Positions 7,991-16,547 of a DNA stretch of 63,765 bases are shown piece by piece; position 1 is the first letter of the stretch, and every line of letters begins with the position of its first letter. The translations under genes and the position numbers were made by a program. The notes beneath the pieces were generated by a model. It saw only the letters and a list, made by a program, of their open reading frames with translations. It was not told the DNA's origin and made no database searches. Source of the stretch: Burkholderia sp. Ax-1719. Lineage in GTDB: Bacteria > Pseudomonadota > Gammaproteobacteria > Burkholderiales > Burkholderiaceae. Location: the NCBI RefSeq assembly GCF_011753055.1, contig NZ_VWWJ01000035.1, positions 1 to 63,765 of the forward strand. The letters are read 5' to 3'.

Positions 7991-8908
7991 CTAGACAACG
8001 CGGACAGGAACGTCGGTGGCAGATGGGTCCCGCCTCAAATCCGTACCGTCCTGACCTGGCGGCTTGCCGAACATGCGGCGATATTCACGACTGAACTGGG
8101 ATGGACTTTCATAACCTACGGCGAAACCGACCGCGGACACATCCTCGCATGTCGTCATCAGGCGCGTGCGCGCCGCCTGAAGGCGAATCTGCTTCTGGTA
8201 CTGGATAGGGGTCATCGACGTGACGTTGCGGAAGTGCCGGTGGAACGATGTGACGCTCATGCCCGCTATCCCTGCAAGGTCCTCGATCCTTACCGCTTCT
8301 GCGAAATGACCGCGCAACCAGCGAACCGCACGCCCAATTTGAGACATCCGACTGTCTGCAAGGCCAATCTGCCGAACCATCGCGCCTTGTGGCCCATTGA
8401 TCAACCGCCACAATATTTCGCGCTCAAGGGATGTGGCCAGGATCGGCACATCAGACGGCCTGTCGAGGAGGCGCAGCAGGCGTACTACCGGATCCGCGAG
8501 ATCGCTTGACAGTTCACCTATGGCGATCCCGGAGCGGCCCTCTCCAACCGTGCGCGGGTTACCCGACTCAAGCAACAGGCCGGCGATGGCCTCTGGCCTG
8601 AGCATCAGACCCAATCCGAGATAGGGCTGCTCGGGAGTCGCCTCGACGACATATGCGTTAGCCGGCAAATCGACAGAAACGACCAGACATTGGCCGGCAC
8701 GATAGCTGAACGCCTGCTTGCCGATCTCCACCCGTTTGGCGCCCTGGACAATCAGCGAAAACACGGGTTCGACGACTACCTGGCATGGCAATGTCGGTCC
8801 CGGTTCTCTGACGAGAAAAAGCCCGGGCATCAGCCTATGTGGCGCTAAATCAGGCCCGGCGTGCCTCGCAATTAGCGCTCGTAATTCATCAAGTGCAGCT
8901 GTCATCAT
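7991..8908 (-). CDS. AraC-family regulator with AraC_N (cupin-like) domain, YqhC-like
   Basis: 305 residues. The first about 150 form the AraC_N effector domain (GLFLVREPGPTLP, PVFSLIVQGAKRVEIG, YRAGQCLVVSVDLPA). The last 100 are the two-helix-turn-helix DNA-binding domain (IEDLAGIAGMSVTSFHRHFRNVTSMTP, then VGYESPSQFSREYRRMFG). This is the architecture of E. coli YqhC, which activates aldehyde reductase genes. It is divergent from the aldo/keto reductase at 9062 with 153 bases between, so an aldehyde-responsive pair is a reasonable guess. It is the first gene inside the proposed island. Confidence 0.92.
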   Translation of the reverse strand: MMTAALDELRALIARHAGPDLAPHRLMPGLFLVREPGPTLPCQVVVEPVFSLIVQGAKRVEIGKQAFSYRAGQCLVVSVDLPANAYVVEATPEQPYLGLGLMLRPEAIAGLLLESGNPRTVGEGRSGIAIGELSSDLADPVVRLLRLLDRPSDVPILATSLEREILWRLINGPQGAMVRQIGLADSRMSQIGRAVRWLRGHFAEAVRIEDLAGIAGMSVTSFHRHFRNVTSMTPIQYQKQIRLQAARTRLMTTCEDVSAVGFAVGYESPSQFSREYRRMFGKPPGQDGTDLRRDPSATDVPVRVV

Positions 8909-9061
8909 TCGCTCAGTATCGCAGATTTGCGCGTCGCTTTTCTCCTGCCGAATAAGCGCAGCATTGGTAGGATTGTGCAGCGATTTGGCAGCTTCAATCT
9001 ACCGGTGTCGATCCCGCCTTTGTTCTAATTGAACCGGAAATATTTTTCATGGAGAACGCAA

Positions 9062-10147
9062 ATGGCACTCGATCATTACGTCACGCTCGGCCGTTCAGGC
9101 CTGCGCGTCAGCCCGCTCTGCCTTGGGGCGATGACGTTTGGTGAGGACTCTGGCTGGGGTTCGTCCGTAGAGGAATCCCAGGAGATCATGGACCGCTTCA
9201 TCGCCGCCGGCGGTAACTTTATCGACACCGCGAACGGCTACACGGTAGGCCATTCCGAACAGATCATCGGCGATCACATCGGCCGCCATGCGTCGCGCCG
9301 CGATCGCCTCGTCCTGGCCACCAAATTCAGCAGCAATCTCTATCTCGGCGATCCTAACGGCGGAGGTTCAGGCCGCAAAGCCATCGTGAGCCAGTGCGAG
9401 AATTCGCTGCGTCGCCTGCAGACTGACTATATCGACCTGTACTGGCTGCACAATTGGGACATGAACACGCCGATCGACGAAACGATGGCAGCGCTCGACG
9501 ACCTCATCCGTGCCGGGAAAGTGCGCTACATCGGAGTTTCGGATACCCCGGCATGGAAGATTGTGGAGGCGAACATCACAGCGCGTTTTCGAGGCTGGTC
9601 GCAGTTCATCGGCATGCAGATCGAATACTCGCTGCTGGAGCGCAGCGTCGAGGCAGAACTGGTGCCGATGGCTAGCGAACTGGGCCTTGGCATCACGCCG
9701 TGGTCGCCACTCAAGATGGGCCTTCTTTCCGGCAAATACACACGCGCCACAGCCTCCGACGCCGCGAATGCCGGTCGCGCGATGTTCATAAAAGAGCATT
9801 TCAACGAGCGCACTTACACGCTGATAGATGAACTCGAAAAGATCGCCCTGGCGCACGAATCGACCGTGGCCCGCATCGCGCTCGCCTGGGTGCGACAACA
9901 GCCTGGCGTGACGTCGACGCTCATCGGTGCGCGCCGAGTCAGCCAGCTCGACGACAACCTGCAGTCCATCGAGATCACACTGAGTGCTGAGGAGCTTGCG
10001 CATCTCGACAGCCTGACGAAGCCCTCGTTGCCATTCCCGCAAAACATGCAGTCGCTCTTTCCAGCGATCCATAACGGCGGGACGACGATTAACGGTGTCG
10101 CGGGCGGCCCTTCTATCATCATCCAGGAAGGCGTGACGCCGTACTGA
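9062..10147 (+). CDS. Aldo/keto reductase
   Basis: 361 residues, a TIM-barrel NADPH oxidoreductase. The catalytic tetrad is visible: D55 and Y60 in FIDTANGY, K88 in LATKFS and H130 in LYWLHNWD. The C-terminal cofactor motif TSTLIGARRVSQLDDNL is also clear. ATG at 9062 is preceded by GGAGA with 6-base spacing, so the upstream in-frame ATG at 9029 is not used. It probably reduces small aldehydes or ketones and is likely controlled by the divergent AraC gene. Confidence 0.95.
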   Translation: MALDHYVTLGRSGLRVSPLCLGAMTFGEDSGWGSSVEESQEIMDRFIAAGGNFIDTANGYTVGHSEQIIGDHIGRHASRRDRLVLATKFSSNLYLGDPNGGGSGRKAIVSQCENSLRRLQTDYIDLYWLHNWDMNTPIDETMAALDDLIRAGKVRYIGVSDTPAWKIVEANITARFRGWSQFIGMQIEYSLLERSVEAELVPMASELGLGITPWSPLKMGLLSGKYTRATASDAANAGRAMFIKEHFNERTYTLIDELEKIALAHESTVARIALAWVRQQPGVTSTLIGARRVSQLDDNLQSIEITLSAEELAHLDSLTKPSLPFPQNMQSLFPAIHNGGTTINGVAGGPSIIIQEGVTPY

Positions 10148-10608
10148 TGAAAATAACGCCGTCGTCGTCTGCTTTTCCTACGTATCTCATGAATGATTTG
10201 GGGCGCTGTATTTTGAGGAAGCAGGTCAAGACGTCGATGGCAATTGATGGTAACGCGATCGTCTTTTCAGGAAAGCTGCGCACCCGATCAGCTCGAATGG
10301 ACGTCGCTCCGAAGGATATAAACGTCTGCTCTCGCTAGATGCAAATGACTCTTGTGGGGCCGTGCTCGGTCGGTTGCCCTACTTGATGGCGCCGCGGCTC
10401 ATGCGAAACGCTTCGGGCCGCAGCCGGCCATGAGCGGTCGCTCGCGCAGCCAATGTTGTATGGCCGCTTCGGTGTCGATATGCGACAGTCATTGCGACCG
10501 CGGGCAGGTCACACAGCAATAGATAGTCAATGCACCATGAGATCGAGGAGAGCCCCCGTCTGATGGTCAGACGGGGAAAAGCAGTTGCTCCGAGCCCGCG
10601 GAACGAGC
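10148..10608. other. Intergenic region between converging genes
   Basis: 461 bases between the reductase and the end of the MFS gene. Apart from the hairpin at 10554-10576 I see no gene. A 63-codon frame beginning on the reductase stop (10147-10338) has no recognisable protein features. Confidence 0.5.
10554..10576. terminator. Hairpin between converging genes, possible terminator
   Basis: CCCCGTCTGA and TCAGACGGGG form a perfect 10-bp stem with a 3-base loop. AAAA follows on the plus strand, which is not a classic T tract in either direction. It may be a weak terminator or an mRNA-stabilising hairpin at the 3' end of the MFS transcript. Confidence 0.4.
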
Positions 10609-11823
10609 TTAGGCGCCCCGACTCCTCCCTGCCACCAGCAACACAAGAGCTGCAAGCGCGATGGGGATGAACGTAAGCCGTAAAACAGCATCCCACCCAT
10701 AAGACGTCAACAGGCTGCCAGACAGGAACGAGCCCATCGCCATCGTACCGAACACGATGAAATCGTTGAACGATTGCACCTTCGCCTTCTCCTCCTCGCG
10801 ATGGCTCTCCAGCACCATCGCCGAAGCGCCAACAAAGCCGAAGTTCCATCCGACACCGAGCAGTATCAACGCCAGCCAGAAATGTCGCGCATCAACACCG
10901 TGCAGCCCCGTCACCGCTGCCATTGCTGTCAGCACCAATCCGGCCGCTACGACGCGACGCGCGCCGAATCGCGAGATCAGACTTCCTGTAACGAAACCGG
11001 GCGCGTACATGCCGATGACATGCCACTGGATACCCTGGTTGGATGTAACCTGCGGCAGGCCACACATCTGCATGGCAAGCGGTGCGGCTGTCATCAGGAA
11101 GTTCATGAGCAGATAGGACACGATTGCGCACACGGCGGCGACCATGAAGGACCGCTGCCTTGCAATCACGAGAAGCGGGCGCCCGCGCGCCCTGTCCGCC
11201 ACCGATGGCATCGGAATATCCATGCCTGCGAGTACAACGCCGGCCAGGGCAGCCACGACCGCCTGCGCCAGAAAGGTCGCTGAAAACGTGTGAGGCGGTG
11301 CCAGGTTCATCGTGTAGGTCACGAGTTGCGGCCCGATGACACCCGCAACCACACCACCGGCCATCACCAGCGACAGTGCATGCGCACGCTGGTCGGGCTC
11401 GACACAATCAGCGGCAGCAAAGCGAAACGAGAGCACCACTGCGGCGTAGGCGCCACCGAAAAACATCGCGGTGCAAAACAGCCAGAACGCCCCCAATACA
11501 ACGGCTATCGCTGCCAGCACGCCGACGACGACACCGCATGCCGTCCCTGCGAGGAATACGGGACGCCGGCCATAGCGCTCGGACATCAACCCTGCGGGAA
11601 GTGACAGTGCCGCCATTCCCACGACGAACACCGAGATCGGTAACGTTGCCAATTCCGGAGCAGGCGCGAGCATATTGCCGATGATCGCCCCAGTCGCAAA
11701 AATGACGGCGGAGTTTGCACCGGCTAACGCCTGCGCGATCGTCAATCGTGCGATGTTTGCGCGCGAGCGCCTTGCGCCGGACACTACCACGGCGTCCAGA
11801 CTTTCCAGACTCACTTCAACCAC
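10609..11823 (-). CDS. MFS transporter
   Basis: 404 residues with about 12 hydrophobic helices. The MFS signature follows the second helix (GLMSERYGRRPVFLAG). A shorter loop-8 equivalent is seen near ISRFGARRVVAAG. Substrate unknown; drug or small-acid efflux is as likely as uptake. It is the last gene of a leftward set (MFS 12772-14022, LysR 11856-12758, this gene) with gaps of 13 and 32 bases, so the LysR may control both transporters. Confidence 0.92.
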   Translation of the reverse strand: MVEVSLESLDAVVVSGARRSRANIARLTIAQALAGANSAVIFATGAIIGNMLAPAPELATLPISVFVVGMAALSLPAGLMSERYGRRPVFLAGTACGVVVGVLAAIAVVLGAFWLFCTAMFFGGAYAAVVLSFRFAAADCVEPDQRAHALSLVMAGGVVAGVIGPQLVTYTMNLAPPHTFSATFLAQAVVAALAGVVLAGMDIPMPSVADRARGRPLLVIARQRSFMVAAVCAIVSYLLMNFLMTAAPLAMQMCGLPQVTSNQGIQWHVIGMYAPGFVTGSLISRFGARRVVAAGLVLTAMAAVTGLHGVDARHFWLALILLGVGWNFGFVGASAMVLESHREEEKAKVQSFNDFIVFGTMAMGSFLSGSLLTSYGWDAVLRLTFIPIALAALVLLVAGRSRGA

Positions 11824-11855
11824 TCCTTTCGTTCAGGACCAGCGATCACACTGCT

Positions 11856-12758
11856 TCAGTGCCTTTCTGATTCAAATCCTGTCCGGCGAGCAAGATCAAA
11901 AAAGCCCGCGATATAAGCAATATCTTCGTCGCCGCGGCGCACACCCAGATGAATCTGTTTGTGAATGCCCTGCTCGCCAAGCCGAACCGTGCGGATCGCG
12001 TAGCCGCTGCCCTGCTCGATCACTAGCCACTGCGGCAGCACCGCCACGCCGCGCCGTGCCGCCACGAGTTGCAGCATCAACTCGATCTGCTCGGCCGTGC
12101 GGTGGAATTTCGGCTTGCAATGGGCGGGCAGCAGAAAGCGCGTGTAGATATCGAGTCGCTCCTTGCTGACCGGCACCGTAATCAGTTCTTCGTCGAGCAG
12201 ATCCTGTGGCATTGCCCATTCGCGGCCAGCAAGCGGATGCGATTCGTGCACCACCAGGACGAGTTCGTAATCGATAACAGGGGTAAAGACGAGTTCCGGC
12301 AGATCGACCGGATCGGGCGTGACCAGCAGGTCGACTTCGTAGCCCAACAAGGCGGCTACGCCATCGAAACGAAACGCCGAACGCACGTCGAAATCGACAT
12401 CGGGCCATTCCTCCAGATACGCGGACGTAAGTCGGGTGAGCCAGCGCTGGCACGGATGGCACTCCATGCCGATACGTAGCGCGCCGCGTCGCCCTTCCGC
12501 GAAATCGACCAGCGTGCGCTCGGCATGTTCGATCTGCGGCAGAATCCGCTCGGCAAGCGCCACCAGATACTCGCCAGCCTGCGTGAATCGCAGGCCGCGC
12601 CCGCTCTTGGTCCAGAGCTTGATGCCGTGTCGCTCCTCGAACTTGCGCACCATGTGCGACAGCGCAGACTGCGTAACATTGAGGCGTTCCGCAGCGGCGG
12701 TGAGGCTGCCATGGCGTTGGACCTCGATGAGGATCGACAGATATTGCAGATCAAGCAT
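11856..12758 (-). CDS. LysR-family regulator, MetR-like
   Basis: 300 residues. The HTH domain reads LSILIEVQRHGSLTAAAERLNVTQSALSHMVRKFEERHG, followed by the LWTKSGRGLRFTQAGEYL wing. The effector domain includes LRIGMECHPCQRWL, which resembles the MetR effector start (E-C-H). A MetR-type sulfur-amino-acid effector is therefore possible and would fit the PatB/MalY lyase in the same block. It lies between two MFS genes, with 13 bases to the one upstream and 32 to the one downstream. Confidence 0.9.
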   Translation of the reverse strand: MLDLQYLSILIEVQRHGSLTAAAERLNVTQSALSHMVRKFEERHGIKLWTKSGRGLRFTQAGEYLVALAERILPQIEHAERTLVDFAEGRRGALRIGMECHPCQRWLTRLTSAYLEEWPDVDFDVRSAFRFDGVAALLGYEVDLLVTPDPVDLPELVFTPVIDYELVLVVHESHPLAGREWAMPQDLLDEELITVPVSKERLDIYTRFLLPAHCKPKFHRTAEQIELMLQLVAARRGVAVLPQWLVIEQGSGYAIRTVRLGEQGIHKQIHLGVRRGDEDIAYIAGFFDLARRTGFESERH

Positions 12759-12771
12759 CCTGGTGCTCCCG

Positions 12772-14022
12772 TCAGCGCGTGTCCGAATTACGCGAAGTCA
12801 ACACAAAAGCAGCCAGCCCGAACAGCGGTCCCGGAACCAGCAGCCAGGTGGCATCGAGCCCGATATGCGCGAGCAGTGCCGAAGTCGCGGCGATCGACAC
12901 CACCGTGATGGCGAAGCCGATCGAGTTCTGGATCGCCAGCGCGCTGCCGACAAGCATGGGCGGACAGGCCCGGGCAGCCAGCGCTGAGAATTGCGGCGAA
13001 TCGGCGACCACCGATGCACCCCAGACCAGCAACAGCGCCACCAGTGCCGTCGGTGGCAGTACGCGCCAGCCGAGCGCAAACAGGATCGCACACGCTCCTG
13101 AAATCGCCAGCGCGCCGCCCGCGACGCGGGCGCTGCCAATACGCCGGGATAACGCACCGCCGAGCAGCGATCCCAGCGCGCCGACGCCGATTACGACGAA
13201 CGCCATACCCGACACGCCAAAGCCTGGCACCCTGGCGGGCAACGACAGTCGCGAAATCAACAGCGGCACCGCCATCCAGAATGTGTAGAGCTCCCACATA
13301 TGGCCGAAATAGCCGAGCGTCGCAGCGCGGAAGGCGCGAATCCGGAATACGCTGAGCACGGACAGCTGGGCCGCGTTCTCGGTGCCAGCGCTACCTTTCG
13401 CAGACACGCGCAGCATCGCATGCGGCCCGTCGCCCAGCACGCCGATCACGCACGCGCCGACCAGCGCGAGCACAGACGAAGCGCTGATGATTGCCTGCCA
13501 CGGAAAGCCGGTGCCGAGCGCACGCATCGCGTGTGGCAGCGCCGTCCCCAACGTGAGCATCGCCACTAATTGCGCCAACGCAGGGCCGGTCCGCTCAGGC
13601 GCCCAGCCGACGATCAGTTTCATCCCCATCGGGTAAATACCGGCAAGGCAGATGCCAACCCCGAAACGGAACATCGCGCCAGACACGAGCCCGGTCGATA
13701 ACCACGCAAAGCCAGCGTTGAGAACCGCGCCAAGCAGCGCACTGCAAACAAAGATCTGGCTCGCCCGGTAGCGGTCGGCCACACCACTGAGCGATATCGT
13801 CAGCGTGCCGAGAATGAAGCCAAGCTGAACCGCATTCGTGAGCCAGCCAATGTCGGCGGCACTCGCGTGCCAAAGCCGCATCAGATCGTCGGCGGTGCTG
13901 TTTGCGCTGAACCAGAGGGCGGTGCCGAACAATTGCGCGATGGAAATGGCACCCACGGGACCCAGCCCCTCGACCAGCCATTTCCTGAGGCCGGATGGCC
14001 TCGCTGATACGCTCGAATTCAT
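12772..14022 (-). CDS. MFS transporter
   Basis: 416 residues, multi-pass. The ATG at 14022 gives MNSSVSARPSGLRKWL, a short cytosolic lead before the first helix (GAISIAQLFGTALWFSANS). An upstream GTG would add 15 residues. The conserved loop after helix 2 reads LSGVADRYRASQIFV. Family member of unknown substrate. It heads the MFS-LysR-MFS transcript and lies 150 bases downstream of the StaR-like TPR gene on the same strand. Confidence 0.9.
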   Translation of the reverse strand: MNSSVSARPSGLRKWLVEGLGPVGAISIAQLFGTALWFSANSTADDLMRLWHASAADIGWLTNAVQLGFILGTLTISLSGVADRYRASQIFVCSALLGAVLNAGFAWLSTGLVSGAMFRFGVGICLAGIYPMGMKLIVGWAPERTGPALAQLVAMLTLGTALPHAMRALGTGFPWQAIISASSVLALVGACVIGVLGDGPHAMLRVSAKGSAGTENAAQLSVLSVFRIRAFRAATLGYFGHMWELYTFWMAVPLLISRLSLPARVPGFGVSGMAFVVIGVGALGSLLGGALSRRIGSARVAGGALAISGACAILFALGWRVLPPTALVALLLVWGASVVADSPQFSALAARACPPMLVGSALAIQNSIGFAITVVSIAATSALLAHIGLDATWLLVPGPLFGLAAFVLTSRNSDTR

Positions 14023-14172
14023 CGAAATCTGAATAACTAGAATGACGGGGCAATTGCGTAGTAGCACGAAACGTAAACCGCGCCCTTATATCGCCCCGAG
14101 AAGATGATGCCGACCGTGCGATTAACGGCCGGCAAGCTCCGCTAACTCAGCGGACCCTTCGCACGCCAGCAT

Positions 14173-15495
14173 TCAGGCTGCCGACAGTTGTTCGCGCCAG
14201 CGCGCGTCGCGCGGCGAGGGGCGACGATGCAGGCGCCGGTCGAGCAGATCGCGCGCCCTCCTGGCTTCGCCGCTGCGCATCAACGCCACCAGCAACGTGT
14301 CCTGAACGATCTCGCGCTGCGCGCCGCTGCCACCGATCCGCACCACGTCATGCGCCACCGGTTCAAGAATTTTGGCCGCCAATCCATACTGTTCGTCGGC
14401 AAACGCTACCGCCGCCCGGCAAATCGCTGGCACCATCGATCCAGCCGGCAAGCTACCCTGCTCGATCAGTGCGTTCAGTCCGTCGACGCGGGCTTCCACG
14501 GCACCACGATTGCCGGTCGCAGCAGCGAGCAACGCCATATGGAAATCGGCGAAGGGGAACCCGGCATCCTTGAAATAGCCAGAAGCGTAATTCGCCGCCT
14601 CATCCCACTTGCCTGCCGGTACGGCGTGACCGTAGGCCTGCATGCGCCAGAGGAAAGAGGCGGTGTCGCTGACGATATTGACCGGTGTGCCCTGAGACAC
14701 GGAAGGCGCGACATGCTCGTCGTACACCGCGAGTGCACGCGCGGTGTCGCCCCGCTCCAGCGCAATCAGCGCGGAATGCCACGCGATGTGGCCGTGCAGC
14801 ACGCCGGACTTCGGATATTCGGGCAGCCAGCCCGTGATGACGGTCTGAGCGTCGTCGTTCGCGCCGGTTTCGTAAAGAACGTGGGCTACCGCATGCACGG
14901 CATTGACGTTGTGGCGACGCAGTTCCAGCGCGCGTTGCGTCATTTCGCGCCCCCTCGCGACATCGCCGTTTTCGCCGTGCGCCCAGCCACGGTAGGTCAG
15001 GAACCACCAATCGTCGTTGCCGAAATGGCGGGCGTGCTGCTCACACAGATCGACGCGTGCCTGGTCATGGTCCGCCATGCCGGAAAACGCGAAGAGCCCA
15101 AACGCGCCTAGCGGCATGGAGAGGATCACGATGTCGCGGGGCCACTTATCGGTGTGCTCGAGTGCGCCGGCGAGGGCCTTCGCAGACTGGCCATTGATCG
15201 CATACGAAAGCGTCTGCACGTGGCTGCGCTCGCGCTCCGTCCCGTTGCGGTCGACGAGTTCGAGCGCCAGCGCGATCTTCGCGCGCGCCTCCGCGGGCTG
15301 TGCGCTGATCGCATGCAGGCGTGCACGTGCCGCATGGGCGAGCGCGAAATCTGGATCGGCAGCGATCGCTTCGTCGAGCGCCTCACCCGCACCAGGCCAG
15401 AGCGACAGCAGCAGATCTACGCCGGTGCGATAGCGCTCAGCAGCGAGATCGGAGTTTGTCGAAAGCGGCAGGTCGTAGCGGTCAAAACGGGCCAT
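14173..15495 (-). CDS. StaR-like tetratricopeptide repeat protein
   Basis: 440 residues from ATG at 15495 (MARFDRYDLP). Helical repeats are visible throughout: ALDEAIAADPDFALAHAARARLHA is a clear TPR, and HAVAHVLYETG and LHGHIAWHSALIALERGD continue the superhelix. The overall pattern, including DWWFLTYRGWAHGENGD, matches the StaR-like/TTC38 family, which occurs in bacteria, plants and animals and has no fixed biochemical role. It is not an enzyme by any visible motif. It shares strand and close spacing with the MFS-LysR-MFS set and is divergent from the cupin-AraC regulator at 15661. Confidence 0.8.
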   Translation of the reverse strand: MARFDRYDLPLSTNSDLAAERYRTGVDLLLSLWPGAGEALDEAIAADPDFALAHAARARLHAISAQPAEARAKIALALELVDRNGTERERSHVQTLSYAINGQSAKALAGALEHTDKWPRDIVILSMPLGAFGLFAFSGMADHDQARVDLCEQHARHFGNDDWWFLTYRGWAHGENGDVARGREMTQRALELRRHNVNAVHAVAHVLYETGANDDAQTVITGWLPEYPKSGVLHGHIAWHSALIALERGDTARALAVYDEHVAPSVSQGTPVNIVSDTASFLWRMQAYGHAVPAGKWDEAANYASGYFKDAGFPFADFHMALLAAATGNRGAVEARVDGLNALIEQGSLPAGSMVPAICRAAVAFADEQYGLAAKILEPVAHDVVRIGGSGAQREIVQDTLLVALMRSGEARRARDLLDRRLHRRPSPRDARWREQLSAA

Positions 15496-15636
15496 AAAAC
15501 GTAAAACTCCAGAAATTCCCAAGGCCTTCGCGTCGTCAAAGTGCTAGCGGCGCGAGTTGTGGCTCAAGAGACAGTTGTCAATTAAAGCAGCTAACGAGAT
15601 GACTGTCTTTCGACTCGTCGCCACGATGTATAGAAT

Positions 15637-15656
15637 ATCTGCCAATTCAGGCAGAT
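15637..15656. promoter_or_regulatory. Inverted repeat immediately before the AraC gene
   Basis: ATCTGCC and GGCAGAT form a perfect 7-bp inverted repeat around a 6-base spacer, ending 4 bases before the ATG at 15661. It covers the position of the ribosome site. It could be an autoregulatory operator or an RNA hairpin that hides the start. Confidence 0.5.
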
Positions 15657-15660
15657 TGAT

Positions 15661-16494
15661 ATGAACTGGAACACCATCGAAGCACCCGCCGGTCTCTCAC
15701 CGCCGCAGCCGTTGAAGGTCCGCGTCCAGTCGATCCCCGCGCGGCACTCCTTCCCGGAGCACGCCCATCGCTGGCACCAGATGGTGTATGCGATCTCGGG
15801 CGCCTTGACCGTGATATCCGAAGGCGAATCACTGGTCATCTCACCCGAACAGGCCGTGTGGTTACCCACCGGCTTGCGCCATCGCGTCGGCTCGCTGCTG
15901 GGCGCGGAATTCCGCAGCCTCTGGATCGACGATGCAACCGGGCGCGCGCTTGCCGGCGAAAGCCCGATGGTTTTCGCGGTCTCGCCTTTGCTCAAGGCGC
16001 TGATTGTCGAAGCGGCCGCCGTCGGAGACCAGCCGGACGAGGACGGATATGTTGGCAGGATCACGCGCCTCATCCTCGACCAGCTTGCCCGCGCCCGGCC
16101 TTTGCCGGCCGCACTCGCCTGGCCGCGCGACGACACCCTCGCCCGCCTCTGCGAGGCCCTGTACGCCGATCCAGCCGATCCGCGCGGCCCTGACGAATGG
16201 GGCAACGTGTTAGGCATGTCGGCACGCACGCTCGCGCGCAAGTTTCTGGCGGAGACGGGCATGAGCCTGCGCACCTGGCGCCGGCGAATGCGGCTCTTTA
16301 GAGCGGTCGAACTGCTGGGCGGCGGAATGGACGTCACCCGCACCGCGCTTGAACTCGGCTATGGCTCGACGTCCGCCTTCGTCTACGCATTCCGACTGGA
16401 AATGGGGCGCAGCCCGCAGGTCTATATGCGTGGCCGCGAGCAGAGCGGCGCGAGCCGGCTGGCCGCGGCCGCCTCGCACGTCGAACGCTCCTGA
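15661..16494 (+). CDS. AraC-family regulator with N-terminal cupin
   Basis: 277 residues. The N-terminal cupin sensor shows IPARHSFPEHAHRWHQMVYAISGALTV and the second cupin stretch WLPTGLRHRV. The C-terminal AraC HTH includes ARTLARKFLAETGMSLRTWRRRMR and ALELGYGSTSAFVYAFRLEMGRSP. Divergent from the TPR gene (165-base gap) and convergent with the permease. The inverted repeat overlapping its ribosome site suggests autoregulation. Confidence 0.92.
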   Translation: MNWNTIEAPAGLSPPQPLKVRVQSIPARHSFPEHAHRWHQMVYAISGALTVISEGESLVISPEQAVWLPTGLRHRVGSLLGAEFRSLWIDDATGRALAGESPMVFAVSPLLKALIVEAAAVGDQPDEDGYVGRITRLILDQLARARPLPAALAWPRDDTLARLCEALYADPADPRGPDEWGNVLGMSARTLARKFLAETGMSLRTWRRRMRLFRAVELLGGGMDVTRTALELGYGSTSAFVYAFRLEMGRSPQVYMRGREQSGASRLAAAASHVERS

Positions 16495-16547
16495 CGCAGG
16501 CCCCTTTTCGCTCAGCGCGCGCATGCGTCGAATCCGGCGACTCAGGC

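Noticed and set aside
10147..10338. 63-codon frame starting on the aldo/keto reductase stop codon
   Set aside because: No ribosome site of its own, no family pattern and mixed composition; most likely chance.
10379..10849. 156-codon minus-strand frame over the end of the MFS gene
   Set aside because: It overlaps the well-supported MFS gene in another frame and has the Arg/Trp-rich composition of a shadow frame.
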